From contig NC_132912.1 in NCBI RefSeq assembly GCF_047675955.1, positions 17,086,500 through 17,150,499 on the forward strand: 64,000 nt of DNA, read 5' to 3'. Each line of letters begins with the position of its first letter. Within the stretch, counting starts at the first letter, position 1. Made by a program: the position numbers and the translations under genes. Positions 12,428 through 24,230 of this stretch are shown one piece after another. This DNA is from Chlorocebus sabaeus. Its lineage: Eukaryota > Chordata > Mammalia > Primates > Cercopithecidae. The notes under the pieces are model-generated. The model saw nothing but the letters and a program-made list of their open reading frames with translations. It was not told where the DNA came from and searched no databases.

Positions 12428-13180
12428 CTAACATGGGATGTAGGAAAAAAGACTTTAAAAAATATTTTAGGCAATTACAGGCCCTTCCCCTGGCTCATTT
12501 TAACCCCTGGCTCCTTGGGTTCTACGATGATTAGAGATTGAAATCTCAGCCTCTCTGGGTGGGGATGCACTATAAACTCGAGCTGAGTTTTCAAAGGCAC
12601 TCCCTCTGCCTTAGGAACACACAAGGTCAATCACCCATAAAATGCCTGCTTGTTTCATCAGCCAGAATTGCAGAGGAGGATGGAGTAGATTATTCCAGAA
12701 TCTTCCCTATCTCCTCTTTTTGTCTTTTTCATGTCTTCATGGGATTTCCTGATTTCTCTAGCAGAAACATTACAGATCACACAGTATTATTTTCTGAATT
12801 TTAGGGGGACATGAAAAAAAAGAAATGTCTGATTTTCTAACTCTTATAGGCACACATGATTAGTCTTAGCATAAAGCCACTTTCTTATGAAAGTTGAGTT
12901 CACTGAAGGCTACCAATATCCCAGTTATATTTTTAGGAATTTCCTCCTAACCTGCAAACAATGTTTTCTAAGACCACACATTGAATATAACACTTACGCT
13001 TCTTTAGGAATGGAAATACCAGCTCTCTGGGTGTGTTTTGGAGCCTAAGGAAGGGGATGCTATGCACCCTCCCTGTGCCTGCTCCCAGCACGCCCATGCC
13101 CAGGAACCTGACCAAGTGAATGCCACTTTTCTACTCAGGGATTGCCCTAGACTCTGCCTTAGTCTCCAGATGGCTCCTTC

Positions 13181-13939
13181 TAATATAGACAGGAGACAGG
13201 GAAATACTGGGTAGAAGAGGGTGGTTCCCTGGCAAAGGCCCCACCCCCAAGCCTGGAAACCTGCAACCCTAAATGGGAACAGGCATTCTTGTTTTCACAC
13301 CCAAATGTTGCCTTTTGGCCTGCCACGTCCCCATATCCTGTACCCATATAAACCTCCAACCTCAGGGTCCACGAGCAGATGAGCAGATGAACAGAAGAGC
13401 GGAGGAGGAGAAGGGTGACATGGCAGAAAAGGAGAGAGGAGAAGGAGCATCTGAACCTTGAGAGGAGTTTGGCTGGGGATGGTCAGACAGTTGATCATCC
13501 ACGGGACAACCGAACCCCAGGGGGAAGATCATCTTCCCACTCCATCCCCTTTCCAGTTCCCCATCCATTCCACTGACAGCTACCTCCATCACCCAATAAA
13601 ATCCCCACATTCACCATCCTTCAAGACTGTATGTGACCTGATTCTTCCTGGAGGCCAGACAAGAACGCGAGTACCAAGAGTCACTGAGCTGGTTAACACT
13701 TAAGCTGTCTGTGGATGGCAGAGCTAAAAGAACACTGTACCCTGCCCATGGGGGCTTTGAGAGTCACAGGCACCCACCACTAGACCCTACCATGGGTAGC
13801 ATCTTGCCTGGGTTCCTGCACCTGCCAGTCTGCGTGCTCCCCCTCCCATAACGGGTTTGAGGGCACAGCAGCTGAACAGATGAGCCACACCCCTGTCACA
13901 CGTCCTGAGAAGGGGTGGCTAGGGAACTCTCCCATTTCA
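13181..13939 (+). repeat. Solo LTR, same family, copy 3
   Basis: Begins TAATATAGACAGG (TG changed to TA) and ends CTCCCATTTCA. AATAAA lies at 13595-13600. Flanking 4-mers CTTC/TTTC differ by one base. It is closest in sequence to copy 1. Confidence 0.8.
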
Positions 13940-16587
13940 TTTCTAGATCTATCACACATGACTTCAGACCACATAGGCTCGTCCAAATCTGCCAAACTTG
14001 TCTGTCTGACTGGAATCCACTATCCCATTGACATTGTCCTCTGGAAAGGGTCCCCTTGGGCTCACAGAGGGCATCTTGCAGCCACGGATAGCCTAGGCCA
14101 GGCCTCCAGGAGGCCTCACAGACAGGTTTCTCAGTCTCCTCTGGGTCCTGTTTGTCTCCTGTGTGTATGTGTGGGGCTGGGGAGGGTGGCGAAGGGAGGA
14201 TGAGAATCAAATCGAAGATGCTGACTTCTCATCTTCAGGTCTTCAAACTTCAATTTGTAAAAGAAAAACCATCTTTGGGAGAGAGTTTTCAAAGACATTG
14301 GTATCTGAGACCTTCACAACTGCAACCCCAGCCCTCCATGTACAGGCACTCAGGACCAGAGCCAGGAAGGCAGCTCTCAGGGGGAACTGGGCACAGTGCC
14401 TTCCCACCCTCCCTCTGTGCCTTTCCCCCACCTCGGGACACTCTGCCCTGATTCCTCAGCACCCCCGACCCTTGCCCACCCTCAGGGCCCACTGCTGACT
14501 GATAGGAAAATCACTCAAGTGTTCTCTGGGGAGAGGGAGTGAGAACAAGAAGCCTACTTTGGGGAGGAGTGTGTGATTTGAATCTATAATGATTTCTTTG
14601 TCTGATTAATTCCCCCCAGCCATCCGGGAAAGGCCAAAATGAATGAAACTGCTGTTCCACAGAGGGCTGAGCACAAGGACAGTAATTGCAAAGGAATGAA
14701 GCAGACCAACTGCTTCAGGCTTATTTTTATTAGGAGGAGCTGATGTTTGTGCACTCCCCCCAAGTCCCATCAAAAGCAGGACTTTAGGGAGAGCCCTGTG
14801 TGGCCCCTGACACGTACACATATGCAAATGGCAGAAGCAAGCTTGCTTGGTGTGTAGAGTCAGCTTTCTTTCCCATTTTCCAGATCTCCCTACCCCCTCG
14901 CCTAGGGAATAGTCCCCAGAGCATGAAACTGACAGCATGTGTTCCCAATCACCCCAGCCCAATCAATAGCACGTATTTGGAGAGACTACTGAGCACAAGT
15001 GTTAAGTTCTAACAAAGAAAACTCGCACATTGGCAAAACATTCTTTGTTTTCTCTGCTCATACATCCCCTTGAAATCACAAACATAATGGGTATGAGTTG
15101 GCTGGACCTAGAAGCCTCTAGAAGAATAAACACTGCCACTTTGGACATTATTTGCTTCCCTTCTTGCAAGGCTGAGCTCACAAAAGCCTATCGCAGAGAG
15201 GCCAGACCGGGCTAACTGTCCACACCAAGCAATTGTCCTGGTTTACTGCTTCGAGGAGTGGACTTCCTTTTCTGCCTGATGCCAGTTCGGAATCTCTCTA
15301 AAGACTTTCTCAGAGATTAAAGTGAAATCAGGCAGAGTGTTTCCATGACCGAAACAATGGTCCTTCTGGCTTCCACAAATAAAATCGATAGTTAGCACAT
15401 GACTCTTCAAAAGAAGAAAAAGAAGGAAAGCATTTCAGGGCGTGGTTCATTCAACTACAGTATATGACTAAACTTTGGGGGGAAAAGAAGTGGTCTGATG
15501 ATCACAGATTTAAAAATGTGCTTTAGCAAATGCTCAGGAGGGAGAACATTTCGAAGCCTATGGTTTTAATCTGTTTTGAACATTTCTTTCTGCTCTGTTA
15601 GCTCCATTTATTGTTACAATCAAGTCAGCATTCCGGGGTTATGAGTAACCAAACAGCTGCTGCTTTTTGCAGTGGGCCACTTTCTGGACTCTGATTTTTG
15701 AGGGAAAAATAACTCCTGAATAAATTCTGTGAAATCCAGGTAAGCCCAATATTTAGTGACTGTAAGGCCTCACTTGCCTATACTCACGTGCAGGCTGAGA
15801 AAGTCAGCAAAGTTTTTAGATCACATGCCCACCATGGGTAACAAACCTTTAAACCCACTGCTAACATGTTATCAGCAGCTAGGGAGGGGTGAAAAAAACC
15901 ATCCCACCGCCATTAGCCCAATTTTATTACAGCAGTTTCCACATGAGTTGAGCATTTGCAGAAAAGCAAAACAAGGCTTTTGAACAAAGTGTCAGAGGGT
16001 TGCTCATTTTAGCTTTCAGAAAAAAAAAAAAATTCCCCAAATATTTAAGGGCCTCAAAATAGTCCCCCAAGCCCTGCTTTTGGTGGAACGTGGGAGGCCA
16101 CTGCAATGTCAGCTTGTCATAATAAAAATAAGCCCCAAGCAGACTATGTGTCTTCTCACAGCCATTTCTGTCAGGCATAGGGCTCTCCCTGAAAGCTGCT
16201 TCTGCCTGGAGTCCCTGATTTCGTCCCTCAGGCCCCAGGCCTGCTTTCAGGGAACAGCCCCTGTCTCTACTTTCTCCCGTGATGGGCGTGACACACGAAA
16301 CACAACTGGCCCATTTATATTTTGCCAAGTGGGCAACAATCACATGCACTTGAGTATGAAAATAAAGGGTTTGGAACAGGGCACATAGCTGTGGAAGATC
16401 CGCCACCAGCCCTTTGTAAGTGATAAGGGGTTTAGTGCAACCAAGCAATATCCTTGCTGGCAAGCGAGGCCATCTGAACATTCTGCACGTGGATGCTAGT
16501 CCTACTTTGTGCTGTGAGTGTGAATTTCAGGAGGCACCCTGTTTCTCCTCTGAGATGGAGTCATGACTTGGCAGCAGTCCTTCCATG

Positions 16588-16698
16588 AAGACTTTCCAGT
16601 TCTATCTGATTTCATTTACTGTAGCTCTATCATCAGACAATAGCAAATTGTCTGTAGAGCTACAGTAAATGAAATCAGAGATAAAACTGTTAAGTCTT
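16588..16698. repeat. Near-palindrome (long hairpin)
   Basis: The arms are 16588-16640 and 16648-16698. Core pairing is 24 of 24 (16606-16629 with 16655-16678) plus 7 of 7 (16634-16640 with 16648-16654). There is a 4-base bulge and a 7-base loop TAGCAAA; the outer parts pair with several mismatches. Confidence 0.9.
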
Positions 16699-16705
16699 TT
16701 AGAGC

Positions 16706-16853
16706 TACTAAAAGTAATTCCTAGTGACTCTCACTGAGAAGGATGACTTTACTAAATTACTGAAAGTAATGAATTACTAAAAGTAGTGATTGAATGATTT
16801 AGTGATGAATTACTAAAAGTAATTCCTAGTGATTCTCACTGAGGGGACGACTT
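16706..16853. repeat. Local direct repeats, 105-bp spacing
   Basis: TACTAAAAGTAATTCCTAGT and the following 13 bases occur at 16706-16738 and 16811-16843 with one mismatch. Extra copies of ATTACTAAAAGTA-like motifs lie between. Confidence 0.9.
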
Positions 16854-17034
16854 CATTTCTTTTCAAGGTAAGAACTTGTTTTATAATTAAAGTTTTTGTT
16901 AAAGTTTCCTGTAACGTCCATATTACTCATATCAACCCCTTGCACCCTGCACCCATTTATGGTCTCAGGGTTTACTGGAGTGTTGAGCAGTGACTGGCTT
17001 CAGTTATCAGCTCTTCCACTCCCCTTCCATGTGG

Positions 17035-17160
17035 TCATGGAAAAACCCATTAATCTTTCTGAGACTTAGTTTTGACCACTGTAAAATGGGAATAAACTTC
17101 CCCTCTTACCTCATGGAATGATTTCATGTTTAAATGAGAACATGGAGGTAAAAATTCCTT
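17035..17160 (+). repeat. MIR-like relic
   Basis: CTGAGACTTAGTTTTGACCA, TAAAATGGGAATAA and TACCTCATGGAATGA resemble the MIR core. Confidence 0.45.
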
Positions 17161-17214
17161 TGTAAAGTACCCTAAATATGCATTATTATGGTGTGCCAAT
17201 CAGAGACTTTGATG

Positions 17215-17345
17215 CTTTCATTCATTCCACAAACTTCTATTGAGTGTTTACTATTTGCCAGGTACTCTGTGGAGCTGGGAATATAGCAGTAAAACAAAGC
17301 AAACAAATAGCTAGCCTCATGGAATTTAGGTTCTACTGGATATAG
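17215..17345 (-). repeat. Ancient SINE/LINE relic
   Basis: TTGAGTGTTTACTATTTGCC, then GGTACTCTGTGGAGCTGGGA, a common mammalian interspersed-repeat pattern; the family is unsure. Confidence 0.4.
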
Positions 17346-17439
17346 AATCCTAGTCATGCTGTGCTACAGCAGTCCCTAGAGCTGAGGTGACAGGATTTTT
17401 GTGTGTATTTGGAAGGCATTAAAGTTTGCAGACAGGTCA

Positions 17440-17800
17440 AAGTTCAAAGTATACATAATAAATGTGTTACATATATGTAACTATATATAACATATGACAT
17501 AATTATGTAGTATATGGTATACTTACATTAAAATATATAATAATATAATTTATTATAATAATAAATGTTAATTATTGTAATTATTAACTATAATGTATAA
17601 TGTAAGTATATAATATACTACATAATATTACATATATCTGGGACATCTATACATGTTATAAAATTATATAAGAATATTATATAAATAATGTAATTATATA
17701 GTATGTTATATAATTATAACAAATATTCATATTTTATAAACTATAACAAAATATTTTAAAACTATATATTTAAATATATATATACACACACACACACGCA
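17440..17800. repeat. AT-rich low-complexity tract
   Basis: About 350 bp of nearly pure A/T with TATA/ATAT motifs and short inverted repeats, followed by a short CA run (17783-17798). Confidence 0.9.
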
Positions 17801-18522
17801 TATTCTAATGACTAGATTCCTGCAATTAAAAATTGATTATAATAAACTTTTGGGCTCAAGATTCTCAAAGACTATTTTAATGATCCGAGACACACCCTTT
17901 GCAGTAGCGCTGGGAAAATTTTCATCTTCAAATGCCTCACGCTACCTAGGTGGCCATTTTTTTGCAAAAGCCCTCTGAGGCAAGTGGCCCTGGCGCCCCT
18001 TGAAGAGCAGCGGCAGCTCTGGCAGGCCGTCCCTGTGCTTGTTGGCAGGGCCAGTCTCTATGCTCCGCCACGCGAATGCTTTTTCTGGGGGAGCTTTCTC
18101 AGACAGCAAGGGTGAGGTGTGAGCCGTCCCAAGCACAGTCCTTACCAATGGGAACCAGAGTGGGGGGACGAGTGCCTCCACTGTGGTCCTTCAGAGCGTC
18201 CCAGCACAGGGAGTCCAAGTTGCCCCCAGGGGCTCCCTGCTGGTTCCCCCTCCCCTCTTCCTTCACTCACTCGTCCTGGGCTCCTGCTTCCCGGCATCAC
18301 CTAACTCAGCGGCAGCCAAGGCCTTCAGGCATTGCTTCAGGGAAACCCGCACCACATATTAATCCCATGTCTACCAAATGATCACCGAAGGGCTGATGCT
18401 CATTAAAATGTCTAAGAATAGAACACTGCTGACTACTGGAAAGAATTCGGAATCTTGGCAGAGTGATTTCCTGTTCTACCCCAAACTTTGGGATGTACTG
18501 AAAAAACCATCTCACTTCCTAC

Positions 18523-18704
18523 CTCCAAGACATCAAAGTTGCATCTTGAATGATACTCCACATCGAAGTCATGGATGGTGAGCTGAATGCTACTCCCGGG
18601 GGCCGTCCTAATGTACCAGATACACTCCTTGTTGGGTGGATACGTGTTGGGGTACCCGGGGCTGCTGAAGGAGCCTGTGGCCCCAGACAGCTCTCCACCA
18701 CAAC
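18523..18704 (-). CDS. CUBN: CUBN exon: first half of CUB domain 9
   Basis: A 182-bp exon with an acceptor ending TTTTAACAG before 18704 and donor GTAGGAAG after 18523. Its first two bases finish the glycine codon from the 47.6 kb exon; 60 full codons follow and it ends in phase 0. It begins CGGELSGATG, the usual CUB start. Cysteines at domain positions 1 and 27 form the first CUB disulfide, and C54 (HSRC) opens the second. The HDFDVEYHSRCNFDVLE stretch holds acidic residues where calcium-binding CUB domains carry their ligand site. Recalled human sequence differs at three places (here GYPNTYPPN and RTAPGSS), which hints at another primate or at variation. The exon is flanked by a 28.9 kb and a 6.1 kb intron. 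Confidence 0.96.
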
Positions 18705-19419
18705 CTGTTAAAACAGCAAGGCTCAGTCATTTCAAAGTGGGCAGCAGCCCGTGGAAGATAATTCATAAATTCAACTCACCGAAAGTTCATCAAAAATATA
18801 CAATGCCTAATTTAGGAGAAAACCATTAAGTTACAATAAAGTTATAATTATGCAGTTATAAAACAACGAGAAAAGAATCATGGCTACAACTTAGTAACTT
18901 TATACATCCAAAAATAAAACACTGATTATATATAATTTAGTACAATAATGCTCAATCCTTTTTCTTACCATATCAAACCTTTGTACTTTCTTTTTTAAAA
19001 AGTCACTCTAATTTTAGATTTTCTTTATTATAATGAGGCATACATAACATAGTAGGAAGTACAATGGGCTGTGTGAGCCGTGGTCGTGAACTTCAGGTCC
19101 CTGGGTCTTCAGTATGCTTGTAGCTAATACATTATTCCATAGTCCCGTGCAGATCTAAGAACTAGAATTTTAGGTGCTAAAAATCCTTAGCTTTGTACCA
19201 AAGACTGTAGGAAATAAACAAGTAAATGATATAGGTCCTAACTCAGGAAACTGACATTAAAAAAAAAAAATACAATGGATATAGAAAAATTCAACCAAGG
19301 AAAAAGACAACAGCATGTGTTTAAGAATGTTGATATATCATGCCTTAGAAAGCCATTCAGGCAGACCATGACAACAAATAGTCAAATGCCGTAGCCTGTG
19401 GCACACAATAGAATAATGC

Positions 19420-19640
19420 CGCCTTTCACTGAGTGCTCATATGAACTCTCCATGTATTTCCTGTTTCAATACTCATAAGGACCACATGAGGCAGGTACTG
19501 TTAGGATCCATTTCTTAAATGAGCAAATCAGTGCAAACAGAGGTGGCATGGACTTTCCAAGGTTAATTGATATTAGGACACTAACTGAGGTGATCTGGTT
19601 GTATCTTAGTACTTCATTACTATACCACACAGGCCCTCAC
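19420..19640 (-). repeat. MIR relic
   Basis: CACTGAGTGCTCATATGAAC, CACATGAGGCAGGTACTGTT and CTTTCCAAGGTTAATTGA in reverse-complement MIR order. Confidence 0.6.
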
Positions 19641-19911
19641 ATTGTTTGCAGGAATTCAGACAGAGATTTCAGTATGGAGAGGAAGAGAAAACTTTGCAGA
19701 AGAGGTAAAATTTAAGGAAGGCTTGTGAGAGGCAAAATTAGAAAAGAGATTATCTTGTTTTCCAACAGCAATATTTGGTGAATAACAAAATGTTTTTTGC
19801 TCTTGTTAACATTTCCGGGCCTCTTTTTCTTTCATTCTTTTCTTTGGAATATTCTTTATTGGTTGGTAAATTCTTCCAATTCCTGCTCTTATTCTTCAAA
19901 GCTTTTCATGT

Positions 19912-20605
19912 GCAATCATTAAAAAGTCAGGAAACAACAGGTGCTGGAGAAGATGTGGAGAAATAGGAACACTCTTAACACTGTTGGTAGAAGTGTAAAC
20001 TAGTTCAACCATTGTGGAAGACAGTGTGGCGATTCCTCAAGGATCTAGAACTAGAAATACCATTTGACCCAGTCATTCCATTACTGGGATTATAAATCAT
20101 GCTACTATAAAGACACATGCACACGTATGTTTATTGTGGCACTATTCACAATAGCAAAGACTTGGAACCAACCCAAATGTCCATCAATGATAGACTGGAT
20201 TAAGAAAATGTGGCACATATACACCATGGAATACTATGCAGCCATAAAAAAGGGATGAGTCCGTGTCCTTTGTAGGGACATGGATGAAGCTGGAAACCAT
20301 CATTCTGAGCAAACTATCGCAAGAACAGAAAACCAAACACCGCATGTTCTCACTCATAGATGGGAATTGAACAATGAGAACACTTGGACACAGGAAGGGG
20401 AACATCACACACCAGGGCCTGTCGTGGGGTGGGGGAGGGGGGAGGGATAGTATTAGGGGGAATACCTAATGTAAATGACGAGTTAATGGGTGCAGCACAC
20501 CAACATGGCATATGCATACATATGTAACAAACCTGCACATTGTGCACATGTACCCTAGAACTTAACATATAATAATTTAAAAAATAAAATAAAATAAATA
20601 AAAAC
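19912..20605 (+). mobile_element. L1 3'-end fragment
   Basis: ORF2 C-terminal end plus 3' UTR, highly similar to 8230-8920 but lacking about 15 bp at 20087 (within the ATTACTGGG...TTATAAATCA stretch). It ends in an AAAAT-rich tail. I could not identify target duplications. Confidence 0.9.
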
Positions 20606-21863
20606 AACAGCGCCTCCTCACTCCATTATGAGTAAATGTGCATTTTTCACATGAATGACATTAAACTACCATGGCTTCTAAAGTAAGACACCAAGTCTGA
20701 GATCTTGTCTAGTATCCACTCTATGCAAATTCCTCCTATACAGTGAGTTACAAGAAAAGCTTTTAAAAGTTAAGGAGTTAAAAAAGAAAACCTCTATACA
20801 GAATTCCCCACTGCACCGAGAAGCACTGAGAATTCTAAGAATATTGATTCAGCAGAGAAATCTGACTCTAGCTCAAAGCACTACTATCTTCTTGACTTCT
20901 TAGTTTCCTTGCACTTGAAAACCTCTGCATTTTCAGACTTTAAATGTATTGCACAGAGCAATATCTTTCCTGTTTCCTATAAAGTTCCCGCTTTTATTTC
21001 TAAAGGCTATGAAAAAGCTGTTTAAAATTAGATGTGCTGACATTGTTTATAGACTATGGTGAATCTTAAAAAAACACAAGTACCATAAAAGATGAGAAAA
21101 TATTTGTCCAACTACAACAACACATGGCAAACATTCCTGAAGCCAAAATCATCACAGATTGTCCATATCTCCTGTACCACTGCCCAACTCCAGGAAGCAC
21201 TGCTCACAGGACATTCTATAACACGATGCTCCTGGAGTGGTACAACACAGTGGCTCATGTAACTCGTGTTAAGATATACCACATTTTACTAAAATACATT
21301 ATAGGTAAGCAAAGCCTGTTACTCAATTTTTTTTCTCAGCTTGCATTTTCAGTTCAGATGGTTCTTTCTATCAGTGGTATCAAACAAATTATCCAATGGA
21401 AAAAATCTAGAGGAAAATAACTTTATGGCCACATGATATAAAAGATAAGAAGGAAATGAAAGCTTAGATAGCTCATTTCTGCATTTTTACTTAGCATTAG
21501 TTCATCAGCCAATCTGATTCAATTTTTTTTATCACAGTTGATTCATCTAAAACTCTGTGTAACATTTTTCCATTGTCTTTTCCAGTTGTTTTAGGTTTCC
21601 TTGTGAATTCCTTCGCAAATAACAGGATACTAATATCCTTAAATTAATCACTGTAAACTGGAATGGTAATACAGATTTGTGGCATTCAGTAATGTTTTTA
21701 AAAAATTACAGTACAGTTATATGGACCCACAATGTCTTTTTTCCTAGGATTTAAAGCAAATAATAAGGTTTGCTTAATAAACAGAGCAAAATTTTATTTT
21801 TAAGTATTTCTTGTTAATAGCACATGTGTGTATGTTTTTTAAAGAAAAATTTCTTTTTCTTTT

Positions 21864-21865
<2 letters not shown>

Positions 21866-21896
<31 letters not shown>

Positions 21897-22003
21897 CCAG
21901 TAGAGATGCAGTTTCACCATGTTGGCCAGACTGGTCTTGAACTCCTGACCTTGGGTGATCCACCCACCTTGGCCTCCCAAAGTACTGGAATTACAGGTGT
22001 GAG
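21866..22003 (-). mobile_element. Truncated Alu with 31-bp T run
   Basis: After the T run comes only the left-arm-proximal half (AGTAGAGATGCAGTTTCACC to TTACAGGTGTGAG). The usual CCACCGCGCCCGGCC end is missing and is replaced by a short tandem repeat. Confidence 0.85.
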
Positions 22004-22107
22004 AAATTTCAATTTTATAAGTGATACTCTGTCAGGAGTGGAGAAATTTCAACTTTATAAGTGATACTCTGGAGAAATTTCAATTTTATAAGTGATACTC
22101 TGTCAGG
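22001..22107. repeat. Three-copy tandem repeat at an Alu break point
   Basis: Three units of 31-40 bp starting GAGAAATTTCAA, each with TTTATAAGTGATACTCTG. The first starts within the last bases of the truncated Alu. Confidence 0.9.
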
Positions 22108-23022
22108 AAAAATATTGTATGGTTATGAGAAAGAGAGAAAGAAACTGTTAGAGCTTGAAATATCTGAAGTTTTCTTTTTCTCCTTCATGCTCTCACTACC
22201 TCTGAGGTTTAACATATCAAAAGGTAACATTTGATTTAAAAATTCACAGCAAATGCAAAATAGGATAGATTAGTGGTAATTTTTGGTCAAAATTACAAAG
22301 TACTAGGAGGTAAAGTTAATTCTGGTAATTATGGTAGAAACTTAACTCTCTTTGCATTTCTAAAATTTGAAAGAGATAAAATAGCTTCCCAGTTCCATAT
22401 ATTTATTCATTCATTCACTCATAAGTGTTTATTGAGCATCAGCCCATAATATAAGCAGTGCTATAGAAGCCAAGTGTATTTAATATCTCTTGAATAAAAG
22501 AAGGACATTTATAGACATAAAAAGTGCTATTACCCACATGTCTTCTTGCAAGTTATCAAACCCTTTTTGCTTTTCTTTCAGTTTACCAAGAATAATTTCA
22601 GTAAGTTTTTATTTGAAGAAAACAACCTGAATTCTAGTCTATCCTTTACACGTTAATCACTGGTAAGTTACAAATAAGAATAAATATCTCATCATGCCAT
22701 TACCAGTCATATTTGCGACTCTAGATGCATGACAAAGGGATCACAAACAGGGATGGGAAAAAGAGATGGAGAATACACAAGTCTGGAAATGAAAGAAGTT
22801 ATATCAACCAATACCCATCAGGAAATAACACAGACAGGGATGTTTAGACCACCAACATCCTTGTCATCATCCGGTTACCTGTCTGGTTGAATGAACAATA
22901 AAATGTAAAAGAAATAGAGAAGTTTTTAAAACTGGTCATTCGTAATTTAAAATAGATGACAATGATTTAGAAAAGCCTTTCTAGGTCTACATAAAGAAGA
23001 AAATTTAAAAGATGAAAATACC

Positions 23023-23312
23023 AGCCAGGCGTGGTGGTTCACGCCTGTAATCCCAGCACTTTGGGAGACCAAGGTGGGCAGAACAACTGAGGTCAGGAGT
23101 TCGAAACTAGACTGTCCAACATGGTGGAACTCTGTCTCCATTAAAAATGCAAAAATTAGCTGGGTGTCGTGGTGTGCGTCTATAATCTCAACTATTCGGG
23201 AGACTGAAGCAGGAGAATTGCTTGAACCCAGGAGGTGGAGGTTGCAGTGAGCCGAGATTGCACCACTGCACTCTAGCCTGGGCGACAGAGCAAGACTCCA
23301 TCTCAAAAATAA
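23023..23312 (+). mobile_element. Alu with 15-bp target duplications
   Basis: Full-length Alu ending in a short A-rich tail. AAAAGATGAAAATAC is repeated exactly at 23007-23021 and 23313-23327. Confidence 0.95.
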
Positions 23313-23489
23313 AAAAGATGAAAATACTCACCAAGAAGGGAACAGTGACATGAGGAATAAAGAGTTTTGAGAGAAATAGACACAGTGGCTCTTTGTCACT
23401 TTGGTAAGAGAACGTATTCATGGAGGAGACATGATTTTAGAACTGCTTAATTGGCATGTTAGATTGCAAAACTTTTGGAAACATTATAG

Positions 23490-23645
23490 TGTAACAGAGG
23501 AAGCATGGGCTGTGGTTCAGATAAATGGGTTCCTAAACTGGCTGTGATAGTTCCTCGATAAGTAATCTAACCTTTCTTTCCTCTACAGCAGTATGAATAG
23601 TTACTTCATAGGGTTGTTACATAGAATAAATGGAACAATCCAAAG
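23490..23645 (+). repeat. MIR relic
   Basis: GTGTAACAGAGGAAGCATGG, then TCATAGGGTTGTTACATAGA in sense MIR order. Confidence 0.5.
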
Positions 23646-23713
23646 TTTTTAGCTAAATGTTGTACATATCATAATCCTTTCATACATGCTGTGTATTCTA
23701 TCTTTATATATAT

Positions 23714-23846
23714 ATTTTTTTACTCTTTTATTTTGAAACAGGGTCTTGCTATATTGCCCAGGCTGGTCTTGAACTTCTGGGCTCAAGTGATCCACCTTTC
23801 CCTCCCAAAGTGCTGGGATTACAGGTATGAGCCACCACACCTGGCC
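23714..23846 (-). mobile_element. Alu monomer-sized fragment
   Basis: A reverse-complement, single-arm Alu sequence of about 130 bp ending CACACCTGGCC; could be a free left monomer. Confidence 0.8.
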
Positions 23847-24009
23847 GTGTTTTGTATCTTCACAAGACTTTATCCCAGATTTGAGACAAAGACTTGGAGC
23901 TAGAAGAAGAATTACTAGCTAAAAAGCTATCATGAATAGTTAGAGAAGAGGTAAGAAATTGGTTGTTCATTAAAGTGCATAGAAATTTTTTAAAAGACAA
24001 TCCATATTT

Positions 24010-24230
24010 GTATGGCAGTTCAGTTCTCAAGTGCTTTCATTTTATTTGAATTATTTTTATTTGAAATGCATTATTTTATTTGAAATTAATCATGACAACA
24101 TGAGGCAGGTAACAATGATAATGTCAGGCCCATTGTAGAGGTGAGCAAAGTGAGGTTCAAGAAAGCTGTGGAACATGCTCATATCACTTACTGAATGGCA
24201 GATGTGGGTGCAAAACCCTATTCTGACACC
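24010..24230 (-). repeat. MIR-like relic
   Basis: CATGAGGCAGGTAACAATGA, GTAGAGGTGAGCAAAGTGAG and CACTTACTGAATGGCAGATG. Confidence 0.5.

Larger units (their letters stand above)
12428..18522 (-). other. CUBN: CUBN intron within CUB domain 9
   Basis: A 6,095-bp phase-0 intron. It holds a solo LTR (13181-13939), a palindrome and direct repeats (16588-16853), MIR/LINE relics and an AT-rich tract (17440-17800). No repeat or gene was recognised in 12428-13180, 13940-16587 or 17800-18522. A 184-codon minus-strand frame at 15927-16481 has no recognisable domain or splice context and is treated as chance. Confidence 0.9.

Noticed and set aside
15927..16481. 184-codon minus-strand open frame, the longest outside known repeats and exons
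   Set aside because: No recognisable domain, no splice sites around it, odd composition with an F/K run over a poly-A stretch; it lies in a CUBN intron and looks like chance.
17950..18300. GC-richer stretch as a possible CpG-island promoter
   Set aside because: CpG density is low and there is no first exon or initiator nearby.
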